The translations under genes were made by a program, and so were the position numbers. From an uncultured Bacillota bacterium (GTDB lineage: Bacteria > Bacillota_I > Bacilli_A > RFN20 > CAG-449): a DNA stretch of 64,000 nucleotides. The notes beneath the pieces were generated by a model. That model was not told where the DNA came from, did not search any database, and saw only the letters and a program-made list of their open reading frames with translations. Below, one piece after another: positions 29,067-39,757 of the stretch; position 1 is the first letter of the stretch; each line of letters opens with the position of its first letter. Location: assembly GCA_902493275.1 (NCBI GenBank), contig CABUOQ010000003.1, positions 1-64,000 on the forward strand, written 5' to 3'.

Positions 29067-32000
29067 ATGAATTCACTTTTATCTTTGTTAGGCAAAAATA
29101 AGGCGGTTGAGAATCTGCTAACAAATAAAGGTCGTCTTGTAATTCAAGACCACCTCGCTTTAGCGTATCTTGTTAGTGCTGCGTTTATAAAAAGTGAAAA
29201 GAATATTTCAATTGTGGCTAATAATTTATATACGGCTCAAAGTATATATGAACAGATTAGTTCTTTGCTTGGTGAAGATAATTGTTTATTGTACCCAATG
29301 GATGAGGTTTTTCATCAAACAAATTATGCATATTCTAAGGAAATGCTTTCTCAACGCTTATATGTTTTAAATAAAACTTTTGATAATAAAAAAAGAATTT
29401 TAATAACACATGTATGTGCATCAAGAAGATATTTACCGTTAAAAAGTCTTTATCAAGAAAACAATATTAAGTTAAAAAGAGGATCTACTTATAGCCTTTT
29501 GAAATTAGTCAAGCAATTGACTGACATGTCATTTACTCGTGTTAATAAAGTTGATCAATCACTTCAGTTTGCTCTTAGAGGTGATATTTTAGATATATTT
29601 CCTATAAATGAGGAAAAACCGATTAGAATTGAATTTTTTGATGATGAGATTGAATCTATAAGATATTTTGAAATTACAAATCAAACTTCTTTTGAAGAAA
29701 TCGAAGATATAGAAATATTTCCTTCTAGCGATTTATTATTTACGCAAGATCAAAAAGAAAAAGCTTTACTCAAGATAAAGAATAAACTTTTGGAAGACAC
29801 AAAATCTTTAGATTATTCAATAAAAGAATCTTTAATTAATCAAGTCAATAGTGATATATCTGCCATTGAAAATAAAGGATTAGATGAAAGTTTATATCGA
29901 TATTTTCATTTTTTCTTTGATGAATTAAAAGTGAGCATTTTTGATTATTTCAAAGCGGATATCAATATTTTTTATCAGATCAATGAAATTAATTCATCAT
30001 TGGATGTTCATCAAAATGAACTATGCCAATATATCGGTGAACTATATCAAAATGGATTAAGTTTAAATGACTTTAATCAAGAATTATCGCTATTTGATAT
30101 TGTAAAGAACATTCCAAATAATATTAATTCTTTTTCATATTTTGCTAGCGATGATGATTATGGATTAAATATTAAATCAATTCCTTTTTTTGCTAGTAAT
30201 CTAATTAATTCTTTATCATTAATAAAAGAATATGCTAAGGCAAATAAAGTCATAATATCTTTATCTGAACAGTATTTTGATATTTACAAAGACTTCTTAA
30301 ACGATAACAATATTGATTTTGAAATTATTGAAAATAAAATGCCTTCAAAGTCAGTTGCGTTAAAAAAAGATGACTTACAATCTGGATTTGAATTATTAGA
30401 TGAGAAAATTATCTTTTTATCTAAAAAGGAAATTTTTGGATACAAACAGAATCTAACTTTATTTTCTTCAAGATATAAAAAGGCAGTCATTTTAAATTCA
30501 TATGAAGAATTACAAATAGGTGATTATATTGTACACGAAGAAAATGGTATAGGCAGATATGAAGGAATAGTTACTTTGACAGCTAATGAGATAACGCAAG
30601 ATTACCTAAAAATAATGTACGCTAATGAGCAAGTGTTATATGTTCCTTTGACAAAGTTTTCGACTATTAGAAAATATGTTTCTCGCGAAGGTAGTGTACC
30701 ACGCCTAAGCAGAATAGGTGGTAAAGATTGGTCTAAGACTAAAGAAAAGATAAAAGAGAAAGTTAATTTCTTAGCAGAGAGATTGATAAAACTATATGCC
30801 GAAAGAGAAGCTACTCCTGGATTTGCATTTAAAAAAGATGATGAATTTCAAAACCAATTTGAAAGTACATTTCCATATACTTTAACTCAAGATCAAACTA
30901 AAGCTATTGAAGAAATAAAAAAAGATATGGAACGTCCTGTCCCAATGGATCGTTTGTTATGTGGCGATGTTGGTTTTGGAAAAACTGAGGTGGCCTTTAG
31001 AGCAGCATTTAAAGCAATTCTTTCTAATAAACAAGTTGCCATTCTTTGTCCGACAACTATTTTAGCTAAACAACATTATGATATCGCTCAGTCACGTTTT
31101 GCTTTATTTGGAGTTAAAATAGCTATTTTCTCTCGTTTTATTAGTGATGCTAGACAGCACGAATATATTGAACAAATAAAAAAGGGAGATATTCATTTAA
31201 TAATTGGAACGCATAGGTTGTTATCTAAAGAGATAGAAATTCCTAATTTAGGACTACTTATTGTTGATGAGGAACAACGTTTTGGTGTAGAACATAAAGA
31301 AAGAATTAAAGAGATGTCTAAAAATATTGATGTTTTAACTTTAACTGCGACTCCAATACCAAGAACGTTACAAATGTCACTATTAGGAATTAGAAATTTA
31401 TCTCAATTGAGGACACCACCATTTTCTAGAATGCCAATTCAAACATATGTTATGCCATATAATGCTCGATTATCTAAGGAAGCTATCTCACGTGAATTAT
31501 CACGCGGAGGGCAAGTGTTTTATCTTCATAACCGCGTAAGCTCAATCTATCAAAAGGCGAAGGATTTATCGACTCGTTTACCTCAAGCAAGAATTAGTGT
31601 TGTTCATGCTAAAATGGATAAAGATGATATTGATGATATAATGACTGAGTTTTATTCGGGTAATATTGATGTTTTGGTCTGTACTTCAATTATCGAAGCT
31701 GGATTAGATGTTCCGAATGCCAATACTATAATTATTGAAAATGCAGATACATTTGGTTTATCGCAATTATATCAAATTAAAGGAAGAGTAGGGCGCTCAA
31801 ATAAAGTAGCATATGCATATTTATTTTATAATCAAAATAAAGAATTGAATGAAATTGCGGATAAGCGTTTAAAGGCTATTAAAGAATTTACAGAATTGGG
31901 ATCAGGAATAAAAATTGCTCAAAAAGATTTAAATATTCGTGGAGCGGGTGATATTCTTGGATCTGAGCAATCTGGATTTATTGATACGGTTGGTATTGAT

Positions 32001-32516
32001 ATGTATGTAAGTATTTTAAGCGAAGTTATTCAAGATAAAAAAGGAATGAAGAAGCAAGATAAAAAAACAAAATCAACTAATATAACTATTGGTGGATATA
32101 TTCCATCAACATATGCTTTAGATTCAGATAAAATAGAATTATATCAAGAAATAGAAGCTTGTAATAGCCTTTCTTCAATAGAAATTTTAAGAAGAAAAAT
32201 AAGAGATATATATGGAAGAATTCCAAGTGAAGTTGACAAAATTTTCTTAAAGAGGAAAATTGATATTTTATCATCCAATTATAATATTGAATCAGTTGTT
32301 GAAGAGGAAACAATCAATATTATTTTAACTAAGGAATTTTCAACCACTAGAGGTTTAGCTACAAAATTAGGTGAAAAGTTTATGGATATATATGAAGATA
32401 TTTATGTTAAATTTATCGATAAACATTTAATTATAAAATTGAAAAAGAATAAAAAATCAATCAATAATTTAATATTTATTTTGCAGACGATAAACGCTTT
32501 TGATTTAGTAAATTAA
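29067..32516 (+). CDS. mfd: transcription-repair coupling factor Mfd
   Basis: The 1149-aa cytoplasmic ATPase removes stalled RNA polymerase and recruits UvrA. The N-terminal UvrB-like region includes FALRGDILDIFP, the RNA-polymerase interaction domain begins at LQIGDYIVHEENGIGRYEG, and the helicase core has Walker A GDVGFGKTEV (about 633). Walker B is in IVDEEQRFGVEHKERI and motif VI in IKGRVGRSNKVAYAYLF. The TRCF C-terminal domain follows (about 1010-1149). It starts 2 bp after pth with little Shine-Dalgarno, so it is probably coupled. Confidence 0.97.
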   Translation: MNSLLSLLGKNKAVENLLTNKGRLVIQDHLALAYLVSAAFIKSEKNISIVANNLYTAQSIYEQISSLLGEDNCLLYPMDEVFHQTNYAYSKEMLSQRLYVLNKTFDNKKRILITHVCASRRYLPLKSLYQENNIKLKRGSTYSLLKLVKQLTDMSFTRVNKVDQSLQFALRGDILDIFPINEEKPIRIEFFDDEIESIRYFEITNQTSFEEIEDIEIFPSSDLLFTQDQKEKALLKIKNKLLEDTKSLDYSIKESLINQVNSDISAIENKGLDESLYRYFHFFFDELKVSIFDYFKADINIFYQINEINSSLDVHQNELCQYIGELYQNGLSLNDFNQELSLFDIVKNIPNNINSFSYFASDDDYGLNIKSIPFFASNLINSLSLIKEYAKANKVIISLSEQYFDIYKDFLNDNNIDFEIIENKMPSKSVALKKDDLQSGFELLDEKIIFLSKKEIFGYKQNLTLFSSRYKKAVILNSYEELQIGDYIVHEENGIGRYEGIVTLTANEITQDYLKIMYANEQVLYVPLTKFSTIRKYVSREGSVPRLSRIGGKDWSKTKEKIKEKVNFLAERLIKLYAEREATPGFAFKKDDEFQNQFESTFPYTLTQDQTKAIEEIKKDMERPVPMDRLLCGDVGFGKTEVAFRAAFKAILSNKQVAILCPTTILAKQHYDIAQSRFALFGVKIAIFSRFISDARQHEYIEQIKKGDIHLIIGTHRLLSKEIEIPNLGLLIVDEEQRFGVEHKERIKEMSKNIDVLTLTATPIPRTLQMSLLGIRNLSQLRTPPFSRMPIQTYVMPYNARLSKEAISRELSRGGQVFYLHNRVSSIYQKAKDLSTRLPQARISVVHAKMDKDDIDDIMTEFYSGNIDVLVCTSIIEAGLDVPNANTIIIENADTFGLSQLYQIKGRVGRSNKVAYAYLFYNQNKELNEIADKRLKAIKEFTELGSGIKIAQKDLNIRGAGDILGSEQSGFIDTVGIDMYVSILSEVIQDKKGMKKQDKKTKSTNITIGGYIPSTYALDSDKIELYQEIEACNSLSSIEILRRKIRDIYGRIPSEVDKIFLKRKIDILSSNYNIESVVEEETINIILTKEFSTTRGLATKLGEKFMDIYEDIYVKFIDKHLIIKLKKNKKSINNLIFILQTINAFDLVN

Positions 32517-32583
32517 ATAAATAATATTTTGGTAATAATTGCTAACGAATTAAACTAAATAATGATTTATATTTTTATATTTA

Positions 32584-32612
32584 TTGTGGTTTTACTGTGA
32601 AAAAGTTATAAT
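32584..32612 (+). promoter_or_regulatory. sigma-A promoter of the AraC-type regulator
   Basis: TTGTGG (32584-32589) and TATAAT (32607-32612) are separated by exactly 17 bp, 27 bp before the start codon. Confidence 0.7.
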
Positions 32613-32638
32613 TTAAATATAAAACCAAGGAATATAAA

Positions 32639-33565
32639 ATGAATTTAAAAAACATTTATTCAGATCAATTACGTATTAAATCATATTATAAAAAAAATCT
32701 TGATAGTTCCTTTTCTATGTGGCCTCATTCACATGAATATTTGGAAATCATGGAAGTAATTTCAGGAACAGTATATTTAGACATTTATATTAACAAAGAG
32801 TTAGTGGAAACTATTAAGGTGCAACCGAATTCAATTATATTAATTACATCTTCAATTTTTCATCGCATTAGAAATGTCGATGATGTAGTTATGACGAATT
32901 TAGAGTTTGAACCTAATACTTCTACGACCTCACCATTTATTAAACATGTATTCTACTTAAAACAAGATTCTGAATGGAATGCGATATTTAATTCTAAATA
33001 CGGTATTAATATTTTTTCTGATACTAATAATATTAAACAATCAATTGAGTCAATCATTAATCGCATTGAGAAAAAAGGATTAATTCAATCTGATGTATAT
33101 ATTGATTCTTTAATTATGCACTTATTAATAAAGATTAGTGAATGTTATAAAATGTTTAAATTGGTTTTGGATGGAGGGACGTTTTATTACTATAAATCTA
33201 TTGACATTATTAAAAGAAATATCATGAACGATATTTCAGTAAAAGATTTAGCTAAAGAATTAAATATTACTCCTTCTTATCTTGAAAGAATCTTTAAAGA
33301 AGTATCTAATATCACAGTAAAAAAATATGTTAATTATTTAAAATTAGAAATAATAAAAGAACAATTAATTAATTCATATGAACCAATAAATGTTCTTTTT
33401 AAAAAATATGGTTATAAGACTATGGAACAATTTATTTATCAATTTAAAAGTGTTTATAACATGACGCCTAAAGCTTATCGTAATCAACACCATTTACAAG
33501 TTTACTCAAAGTCAGATTTCTCTAATTATAATGAGAAAACCTTTCAAGATAAGAATATAAAATGA
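32639..33565 (+). CDS. AraC-family transcriptional regulator
   Basis: The 308-aa protein has an N-terminal cupin-like sensor (HSHEYLEIMEVISGTVYL; PNSIILITSSIFHRI) and a C-terminal double helix-turn-helix. The first helix pair is ISVKDLAKELNITPSYLERI and the second is around YGYKTMEQFIYQFKSVY, then NMTPKAYRNQH. It likely senses a sugar and activates the neighbouring minus-strand polysaccharide operon. It ends 11 bp from the convergent GH127 gene. A clear -35/-10 pair lies upstream. Confidence 0.92.
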   Translation: MNLKNIYSDQLRIKSYYKKNLDSSFSMWPHSHEYLEIMEVISGTVYLDIYINKELVETIKVQPNSIILITSSIFHRIRNVDDVVMTNLEFEPNTSTTSPFIKHVFYLKQDSEWNAIFNSKYGINIFSDTNNIKQSIESIINRIEKKGLIQSDVYIDSLIMHLLIKISECYKMFKLVLDGGTFYYYKSIDIIKRNIMNDISVKDLAKELNITPSYLERIFKEVSNITVKKYVNYLKLEIIKEQLINSYEPINVLFKKYGYKTMEQFIYQFKSVYNMTPKAYRNQHHLQVYSKSDFSNYNEKTFQDKNIK

Positions 33566-33576
33566 ATTTTTGATGA

Positions 33577-35406
33577 TTATTTTTTATTGACCCATACTAG
33601 CATATCGGTAGTTTCACGATTAGCAAAACAATAATATGGTATAAATTTTAATGTAGTTTTAATATATTTATAAGTTGAATATTCTTTGCCATTATCAAGT
33701 TTTCGGTACCCTTCTAGTGATAAGGTGTTCATTTTATAAGTTTCGTTATATTCTATTTTTATATCATGAGTCTTTTTTACAAATAGAGCATTTAAATTTT
33801 CACCATTATCAATACCTTCTAAGCAATACACAATCATGCCATATAATAAAGCATATTTATTTTGGCAATATGAGTTATTTGGATTTGCCTCAATGAAAAA
33901 TGGTTTAACATTAAAATCTATATTGATTTTAGAATTAACTTTTTCATTTTTAAATATAAGATATCCATTTTTAACACCTAAATATTTACACCCGGTAACA
34001 TTGATAATTGGTTTTTTACTATACCATGGTAAGCGTATTTTTAAGAAATTGTTGGAATCAGCTTTATACTCTACTTCAATTTTAAATTCTTTTGGAAATT
34101 GTGATTTTAAAACAATCTCTTTGTTAGTAAAATGTAAAGTGCTTGAGATAAACTGATTTATATATATATCATTATTTTCTTCATAGTATATATATTTGCT
34201 AATAGAGGCTATTGTTCTTGCAATATTTGGAGGGCAACAAGAACATTCAAAAAGTTCTACTCGATGGGTTATCGGCAATTTTTGCTTCCAAATATCTTTG
34301 ACAGAGGTTTCTTTATTTATTTCTTTTAAACGTATTTCTAGAGGATTCTCATAAAAGAAAGCTTTACCATCTAAAGAGGTCGAGGATAAGAATCCGTTAT
34401 ATAAAATTCTTTCTATTTGATCATGATATTCTTTTTTATGCTTTAAATTATATAAATCAAATAAGAACATCATTTCACCAATAGAAGCACATGATTCACT
34501 ATAAGCCGTTAATGGTGGAAGGTCGTGAGGAATAGTAAATATTTCTCCAGCTCGATAAGAACCGATTGAGCCTGTTATATATTGTTTAGTTAATAAATCC
34601 GCATAAAGCTTATTAAGCGAGGAATAGATGGCTTTATCTTTGTTTATATCAGCATATTTAGCCATTCCGTCATATAAATACATAGCTCTTACAGCATGCC
34701 CTTCAACACTATTTAATTCTCTTATAGGGGCATTATCTTGAGCATAGTATTTATTTGCAAACTCTTCGTAATAATCTTTTTCATTAGCACCTCTTTTTTC
34801 TAAAAAGAAACTGGCCATATTAAAATATTTTTTGTCACCAGTATATTTATATAAGCGTAACAAAGCTAATTCTATTTCCTCATGACCAGGAGTTACAAAA
34901 TTAACATCATTATTTTTAATAAAGTGTTCATCGACAAACTCTAAGTATTTTTTTATGACATTAAGTAACACTTTTTTGTTCGTCGCTTGATCATAGGCTA
35001 TTGCCGCTTCAATAAGATGACCAAGATTATATAATTCATGGTCACATCTGTTTTTTAAAATGTCATTTGGCCTAACTACTTGGAAATAAGAATTGAAATA
35101 GCCATCTTTTTGTTGATGTGTTGCAATGCTATCTATCAACTGATCACATATTTGCTCATATTCAGCATATTTTTTTCGATCTTTAACTAGATAGTATGCT
35201 ATAGCTTCAATTAGCTTTGCTACATCGCTATCGTAGGCTCTATGATGACTATCATCCTTATTATCATAAGTAAAAAATATAGCTTTAAATCTAGTATCAT
35301 TAAATCTTTTAATGATATTTGGAATAGATGCATTAATATTTAATTCATATCTATCTTTCCAAAAACCATCTAGCAAATCAATTTTTTCAAAGTTTATTTC
35401 ACTCAT
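33577..35406 (-). CDS. GH127 beta-L-arabinofuranosidase-like, cytosolic
   Basis: The 609-aa protein without signal has the GH127 (former DUF1680) (alpha/alpha)6 barrel. The signature is FECSCCPPNIARTIASISK (about residues 385-403), whose Cys cluster holds the zinc-bound nucleophile Cys, with a Glu as acid/base. HRAYDSDVAKLIEAIAYYL and VEGHAVRAMYLYDG are further family segments. It releases beta-L-arabinofuranose, as found on hydroxyproline-linked arabinans and pectin. It overlaps the upstream GH2 gene by 4 bp and is last in the minus-strand operon. Confidence 0.9.
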   Translation of the reverse strand: MSEINFEKIDLLDGFWKDRYELNINASIPNIIKRFNDTRFKAIFFTYDNKDDSHHRAYDSDVAKLIEAIAYYLVKDRKKYAEYEQICDQLIDSIATHQQKDGYFNSYFQVVRPNDILKNRCDHELYNLGHLIEAAIAYDQATNKKVLLNVIKKYLEFVDEHFIKNNDVNFVTPGHEEIELALLRLYKYTGDKKYFNMASFFLEKRGANEKDYYEEFANKYYAQDNAPIRELNSVEGHAVRAMYLYDGMAKYADINKDKAIYSSLNKLYADLLTKQYITGSIGSYRAGEIFTIPHDLPPLTAYSESCASIGEMMFLFDLYNLKHKKEYHDQIERILYNGFLSSTSLDGKAFFYENPLEIRLKEINKETSVKDIWKQKLPITHRVELFECSCCPPNIARTIASISKYIYYEENNDIYINQFISSTLHFTNKEIVLKSQFPKEFKIEVEYKADSNNFLKIRLPWYSKKPIINVTGCKYLGVKNGYLIFKNEKVNSKINIDFNVKPFFIEANPNNSYCQNKYALLYGMIVYCLEGIDNGENLNALFVKKTHDIKIEYNETYKMNTLSLEGYRKLDNGKEYSTYKYIKTTLKFIPYYCFANRETTDMLVWVNKK

Positions 35407-38195
35407 TGTTTTACTCCTATTATTATTTCATAGTTAATTTTCTTTTCAGTAAATTTATATTTGGTATCTAATTGTGGACCACATGAATTTGATCCAATTC
35501 CAGACATTTTATAATCTAGTATTAAATGATTATAAGAATCTTCTATTAAGTCATAGCAATGTTTCTTACTAGAGAGTTCATTTATTGAGTATGGACTATA
35601 ATTAAAAGAAGAAAATCCTTTAACTTGTATTTTAAGATTGTCTTTTTTTAGACTAATTTCATTAGCTAAATGTGAGTTATTTTCTTGAGGTTTAATATAA
35701 TCAATCTCTGATTTTATGCAATCGTTAAATTCCCCAAACGTATCTAAATAATGCTTATCGAGATATGATTCATATGGACCATATCCGATATATGAGTATT
35801 TATTAAACTTTTTGTTAATTTTAAAATCAAGTCCTAAGCGAGGTAAGTATTCTATTTCATTATTAATATTTAAGTTTAATGAAATTTTTAAAGAATTATT
35901 ATTAATAGAGTATTCTATCTTTCCTTTTAGAATATTATCTATGGCGATGTTTGCAATAATTTTTTTAGAATCAATGACATAAGATGAGCATTGAACATTA
36001 TAATTGAATAAACCATATTTATTCCACTTATCTATTTCATATTGATCATTATCAATAGGAGCTCTAATTAATAATAAATTTACATCTTTAGATAATGATT
36101 CATTATCATAAATTATCTCTTTAATTAATCCAGTGTTTTTATTGATACTGATGAATAATTTTTCTTTTGTAATGATAAGCTCTCGTTCTTTTTCTAATAT
36201 CTGGAACTTACAAGGCTCAAACGATAAATCTATTGTCATGTCTTTTACAAATGATTCTTCATAGTACAAGTTGCTATTTACAAATACCTTGAAATTTAAT
36301 ACAGGTTCATCGTTTGCACAAATAAGAACTTCTCCGTGAGGGCTTAAAGAATCTATTTTTAATTTATGGTCATTATAATAAACAATAATGTTATTAACAG
36401 TATGAAAATTGAATCTACTGATTAAGTAATAGTTATTACCATCTTTTTTTATTTTTAATTCGCTGTAAGCGGATTTTAATTCCAACATGCTTGTATGTGG
36501 TTTTCTTTTATAGTCAATTAAACCATCAACACAAAAGTTTCCACTATGGATTGATTCATTAAAATCGCCACCATATCCAGGCGTATTTTTATTAAAGTTA
36601 ATTGGAAAAAGATGATCATTAAATTCCCAAACAAATCCTCCAATACATTGTTTGTGATTATAAAAATATTCAACATAATCATGTATATCGCCACAGCTAT
36701 TCCCCATCGCGTGAGAAAATTCGCAAAGGAGAAGCGGACGATTATCCTTTTTTATTGTTTCATCCATTTTCTCTAAGGATGAATACATTTGAGATATTAA
36801 ATCTAATTTATAATTATTTCTTTCGCTATGAGAAGTATAAAGAGACTCATAATGAATAAATCTTTGTGATTCTTTTTCCTTCATCATTTTGATTCCTTTA
36901 ATAATTATTTGACCATATCCAGATTCATTACCTGCGGAGAAAGAAATAATGCTAAAACGATTATGATCGCGCATCATACTTCTATTTAATCTATCAAATA
37001 TAACTTTTTCAAATATAGGATTATCAGTTATAATATCAAAATCATTAGCGTCATATTGTCCGCTATAACGAACAATTCCATGGCATTCAATATCTGCTTC
37101 TAACATAACATATAATCCATATTCATCGCAAAGATATAAAAATTCTGGAGAAGAGGGATAATGAGATGTTCGTACAGCGTTAATATGATGTTCTTTCATA
37201 ATTTGAATATCTCTTATATAATCATCTTTTGAAAGATAAAACCCAGTTTCATAATTACTATCATGATGGTTAACACCTAATAATTTTATTTCTCGATCAT
37301 TTATTTTTAGACAAGAACTAAGTTCAATAAATCTTAGCGCGATATAATCATAAATAACTTCGTCACCGGTTTTAATTGTCATATTATATAGATAAGGTTC
37401 TTCATTATTCCATAATTTAGCATTTTTAATCGTAAAAGCTATTTTATTTGAAGATGACTTAATATTTATAATTTTATTATTGCTCGCATCGAATACTTCG
37501 ATGGTTTTAATTAATTTTGGAGCGATAAAATCAATAGTAACATTAACGCCATTATTATCTTTTACATAATTAACATAATATGAAGTAATATGCTTTATAT
37601 CACGTTCTAAGATATATACGTCTCTAAATAAACCAGATAAGCGGAACTTATCTTGGCATTCGAAATATGTTCCTACACATGTCTCATACACAAAGACAAT
37701 TATTTCATTTACACCATCATATAAATATTTAGTAATATCAAATTCGCTTGTGCAATGTGATACTTGATCAAATCCGATAAAGTGATTGTTTAAGTATACA
37801 TAGATACAACTATCTTTGCCTTCAAAATTTAAATAATATTTTTGGTTGATATTTTTTTTGAATATAAATGATTTACGGTAAACCCCATAATTAGAGTCAT
37901 CAATAAATGGAGGTTTGATGTCAATTAGATAGTGATCGTTTACATAGCAAATATTACCATATCCATATACTTGATAATTGCAAGGGACCTTAATTTTATT
38001 AAAAGAATCGTTTATGTTAAATTTTTCGTTTTTTAAATAATAGTGAAAATCCCAATCGCCATTTAATAAGGTAATTCTACTACCACCTTTATAAACGCTT
38101 TTCTTATCATGTATTCTTTTCGGACAGTAAAAATTTCTATCAATTAATCGATTTACTGAGATATGGTTTATGTCTTTGTGATAAGAATGCTTCAT
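35403..38195 (-). CDS. GH2 beta-galactosidase (LacZ-like), cytosolic
   Basis: At 930 aa without a signal peptide it has LacZ-like five-domain architecture. It shows the sugar-binding jelly roll (VPCNYQVYGYGN, NFEGKDSCIYVYLN), the barrel with RTSHYPSSPEFLYLCDEYGL, the acid/base Glu in SFSAGNESGYGQ and the nucleophile Glu in LLCEFSHAMGNS. The C-terminal small-chain domain begins near residue 650 (APIDNDQYEIDKWN). It cleaves beta-galactosides brought in by the neighbouring transporter. With GH127 it forms the cytosolic end of this operon. Confidence 0.93.
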   Translation of the reverse strand: MKHSYHKDINHISVNRLIDRNFYCPKRIHDKKSVYKGGSRITLLNGDWDFHYYLKNEKFNINDSFNKIKVPCNYQVYGYGNICYVNDHYLIDIKPPFIDDSNYGVYRKSFIFKKNINQKYYLNFEGKDSCIYVYLNNHFIGFDQVSHCTSEFDITKYLYDGVNEIIVFVYETCVGTYFECQDKFRLSGLFRDVYILERDIKHITSYYVNYVKDNNGVNVTIDFIAPKLIKTIEVFDASNNKIINIKSSSNKIAFTIKNAKLWNNEEPYLYNMTIKTGDEVIYDYIALRFIELSSCLKINDREIKLLGVNHHDSNYETGFYLSKDDYIRDIQIMKEHHINAVRTSHYPSSPEFLYLCDEYGLYVMLEADIECHGIVRYSGQYDANDFDIITDNPIFEKVIFDRLNRSMMRDHNRFSIISFSAGNESGYGQIIIKGIKMMKEKESQRFIHYESLYTSHSERNNYKLDLISQMYSSLEKMDETIKKDNRPLLLCEFSHAMGNSCGDIHDYVEYFYNHKQCIGGFVWEFNDHLFPINFNKNTPGYGGDFNESIHSGNFCVDGLIDYKRKPHTSMLELKSAYSELKIKKDGNNYYLISRFNFHTVNNIIVYYNDHKLKIDSLSPHGEVLICANDEPVLNFKVFVNSNLYYEESFVKDMTIDLSFEPCKFQILEKERELIITKEKLFISINKNTGLIKEIIYDNESLSKDVNLLLIRAPIDNDQYEIDKWNKYGLFNYNVQCSSYVIDSKKIIANIAIDNILKGKIEYSINNNSLKISLNLNINNEIEYLPRLGLDFKINKKFNKYSYIGYGPYESYLDKHYLDTFGEFNDCIKSEIDYIKPQENNSHLANEISLKKDNLKIQVKGFSSFNYSPYSINELSSKKHCYDLIEDSYNHLILDYKMSGIGSNSCGPQLDTKYKFTEKKINYEIIIGVKQ

Positions 38196-38201
38196 AATAT
38201 T

Positions 38202-39746
38202 TTATTTCCTTTTTTTGATTAGTACAAATGTTAAGATTAAACCGGCAACTACAATTACAGCACCGACAGATGCTCCTATAATTAAGCCTGTGTTTGTTTC
38301 TGGAGTATTATTTGGTTTATCATCTTCTGATGGTTTTCCTTTAGATACAATTATTTCTCTTTCAATTTGAGATGCATTATATGTTACATCGTCTTCAATA
38401 TAAGATGATGAATAAGTAACGTAGTATATGCCGATTGATGTAGGAGTAAATTTGTTATTTTCAACAGTGATTTCATTCCCTATCGGATCTTCAACTTTGA
38501 TGGTAACACTTCTTTGAACATTATTTTTATCAGTCGCGGTCGCAGTTGGAAGAATAATTTCTTGATTGGTATAACCTACTGTAGGGAATTCGCCATCTAA
38601 GACAATGTCATATCCTTTAGTTACTTCAATTTCTAGTGGGTCAGACAAACCGATATTTCCAGCAAGGTCGGTTACTTCTAAAACTAATTTATATTTTCCA
38701 GTGTTAGGAAAAGAAATTTGCTTTATTAAACTAGAAGTAGTATCAACATTTCCTACATATGAAAATGTTTCTTCATCATTATGATAAACTCTTAATTTAC
38801 TATTAGTTACCAAATCGTCAGCAACAGATGCAAAGTCCATAATAGGTCTTACATAAAAATCAGCAGAAGTATTTGGTGAATGTAACCATTTTTCGATTCT
38901 TAGGGTGTATTCTGTATTTTTTGTGTAAACTTGTTCGGTGCTTTTTTGAATGGCAGGAATGCAAGGTGCTACGTTATCTTCGAGCATACCATCATCATTT
39001 AAGCACATTGTTTGGCCATTAATATTTTTGATAACAACCTCATTAATTGTATCTGCTTCTAATTCTGAATGTGCAAACCAAAATTCAATGTTTGTTGCAT
39101 CTCCATAGTGCTTTTGCATGAAAGATAAGTATTGTTCTTCCTTATTTCCAATTTCACCCAACTTATGAAATGGAACCATTTCATCTAGCCAACTACAATA
39201 GCCCGAAAAGAAATTAGTTGTATCAAACGAAATTTTGAATGAGGAGTTATTTGTAAATACACCGCTTATATAGCCACCACTATAGGTTTCCCAATTTGAT
39301 GTTTCTTGCTCACAAAATTCCATCCAACTGCTTGTTTCACCAGGATTAGTTGAATTGCTTGACCATATTCTGAATCTGGTGTTGAATCCGGTATCCACAT
39401 TAATAAGAAAAATATCGTAAGGAATGCTAATACTTGTATGATTTTCTAATAATGTTCGAGTTTCATCGTCGTAATCAGGAATTTGAAATTCTACACTTGC
39501 TATTTGATTATTTGAGACATCAAATTGTTGTTTAATGCCGATTCCATTAGCGTACTTATCGTTAGAATCATATTTTCTTACTCCATGGGCACCATCTTTT
39601 TGAAATCCAGAATCGCTAGTGCTTATCCAGTTAAATACATTATCGATTTCTATTGGATTAATCGCTTTTGTTTCAGCTTTGACTAGCAAATTATTATTTC
39701 CAAATATTAATAAGCCTAGTAATGACGCAAATATAATTTTTTTCAT
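38202..39746 (-). CDS. secreted, C-terminally membrane-anchored surface protein with Ig-like domains
   Basis: The 514-aa protein has a signal peptide (KIIFASLLGLLIFG, cleavage near KAETK). The extracellular region is Trp/Asn/Ser-rich, with two Ig/cadherin-like stretches late in the chain (KYKLVLEVTDLAGNIGLSDP; FTPTSIGIYYVTYSSSY). It ends in a single helix and basic tail (GLIIGASVGAVIVVAGLILT, KKRK). No LPXTG motif is seen, so it is held by the membrane helix. No catalytic motif is recognised. Its place among glycoside hydrolases suggests glycan binding at the surface; this is inference. Confidence 0.65.
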   Translation of the reverse strand: MKKIIFASLLGLLIFGNNNLLVKAETKAINPIEIDNVFNWISTSDSGFQKDGAHGVRKYDSNDKYANGIGIKQQFDVSNNQIASVEFQIPDYDDETRTLLENHTSISIPYDIFLINVDTGFNTRFRIWSSNSTNPGETSSWMEFCEQETSNWETYSGGYISGVFTNNSSFKISFDTTNFFSGYCSWLDEMVPFHKLGEIGNKEEQYLSFMQKHYGDATNIEFWFAHSELEADTINEVVIKNINGQTMCLNDDGMLEDNVAPCIPAIQKSTEQVYTKNTEYTLRIEKWLHSPNTSADFYVRPIMDFASVADDLVTNSKLRVYHNDEETFSYVGNVDTTSSLIKQISFPNTGKYKLVLEVTDLAGNIGLSDPLEIEVTKGYDIVLDGEFPTVGYTNQEIILPTATATDKNNVQRSVTIKVEDPIGNEITVENNKFTPTSIGIYYVTYSSSYIEDDVTYNASQIEREIIVSKGKPSEDDKPNNTPETNTGLIIGASVGAVIVVAGLILTFVLIKKRK

Positions 39747-39757
39747 TTTTTAACCTC

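Noticed and set aside
29067..32516. Short minus-strand frames inside mfd
   Set aside because: They overlap conserved helicase motifs on the other strand and lack their own signals.
38202..39746. Sortase anchoring of the 38202 surface protein
   Set aside because: No LPXTG-like pentapeptide precedes the C-terminal helix; the basic tail alone fits a membrane anchor.
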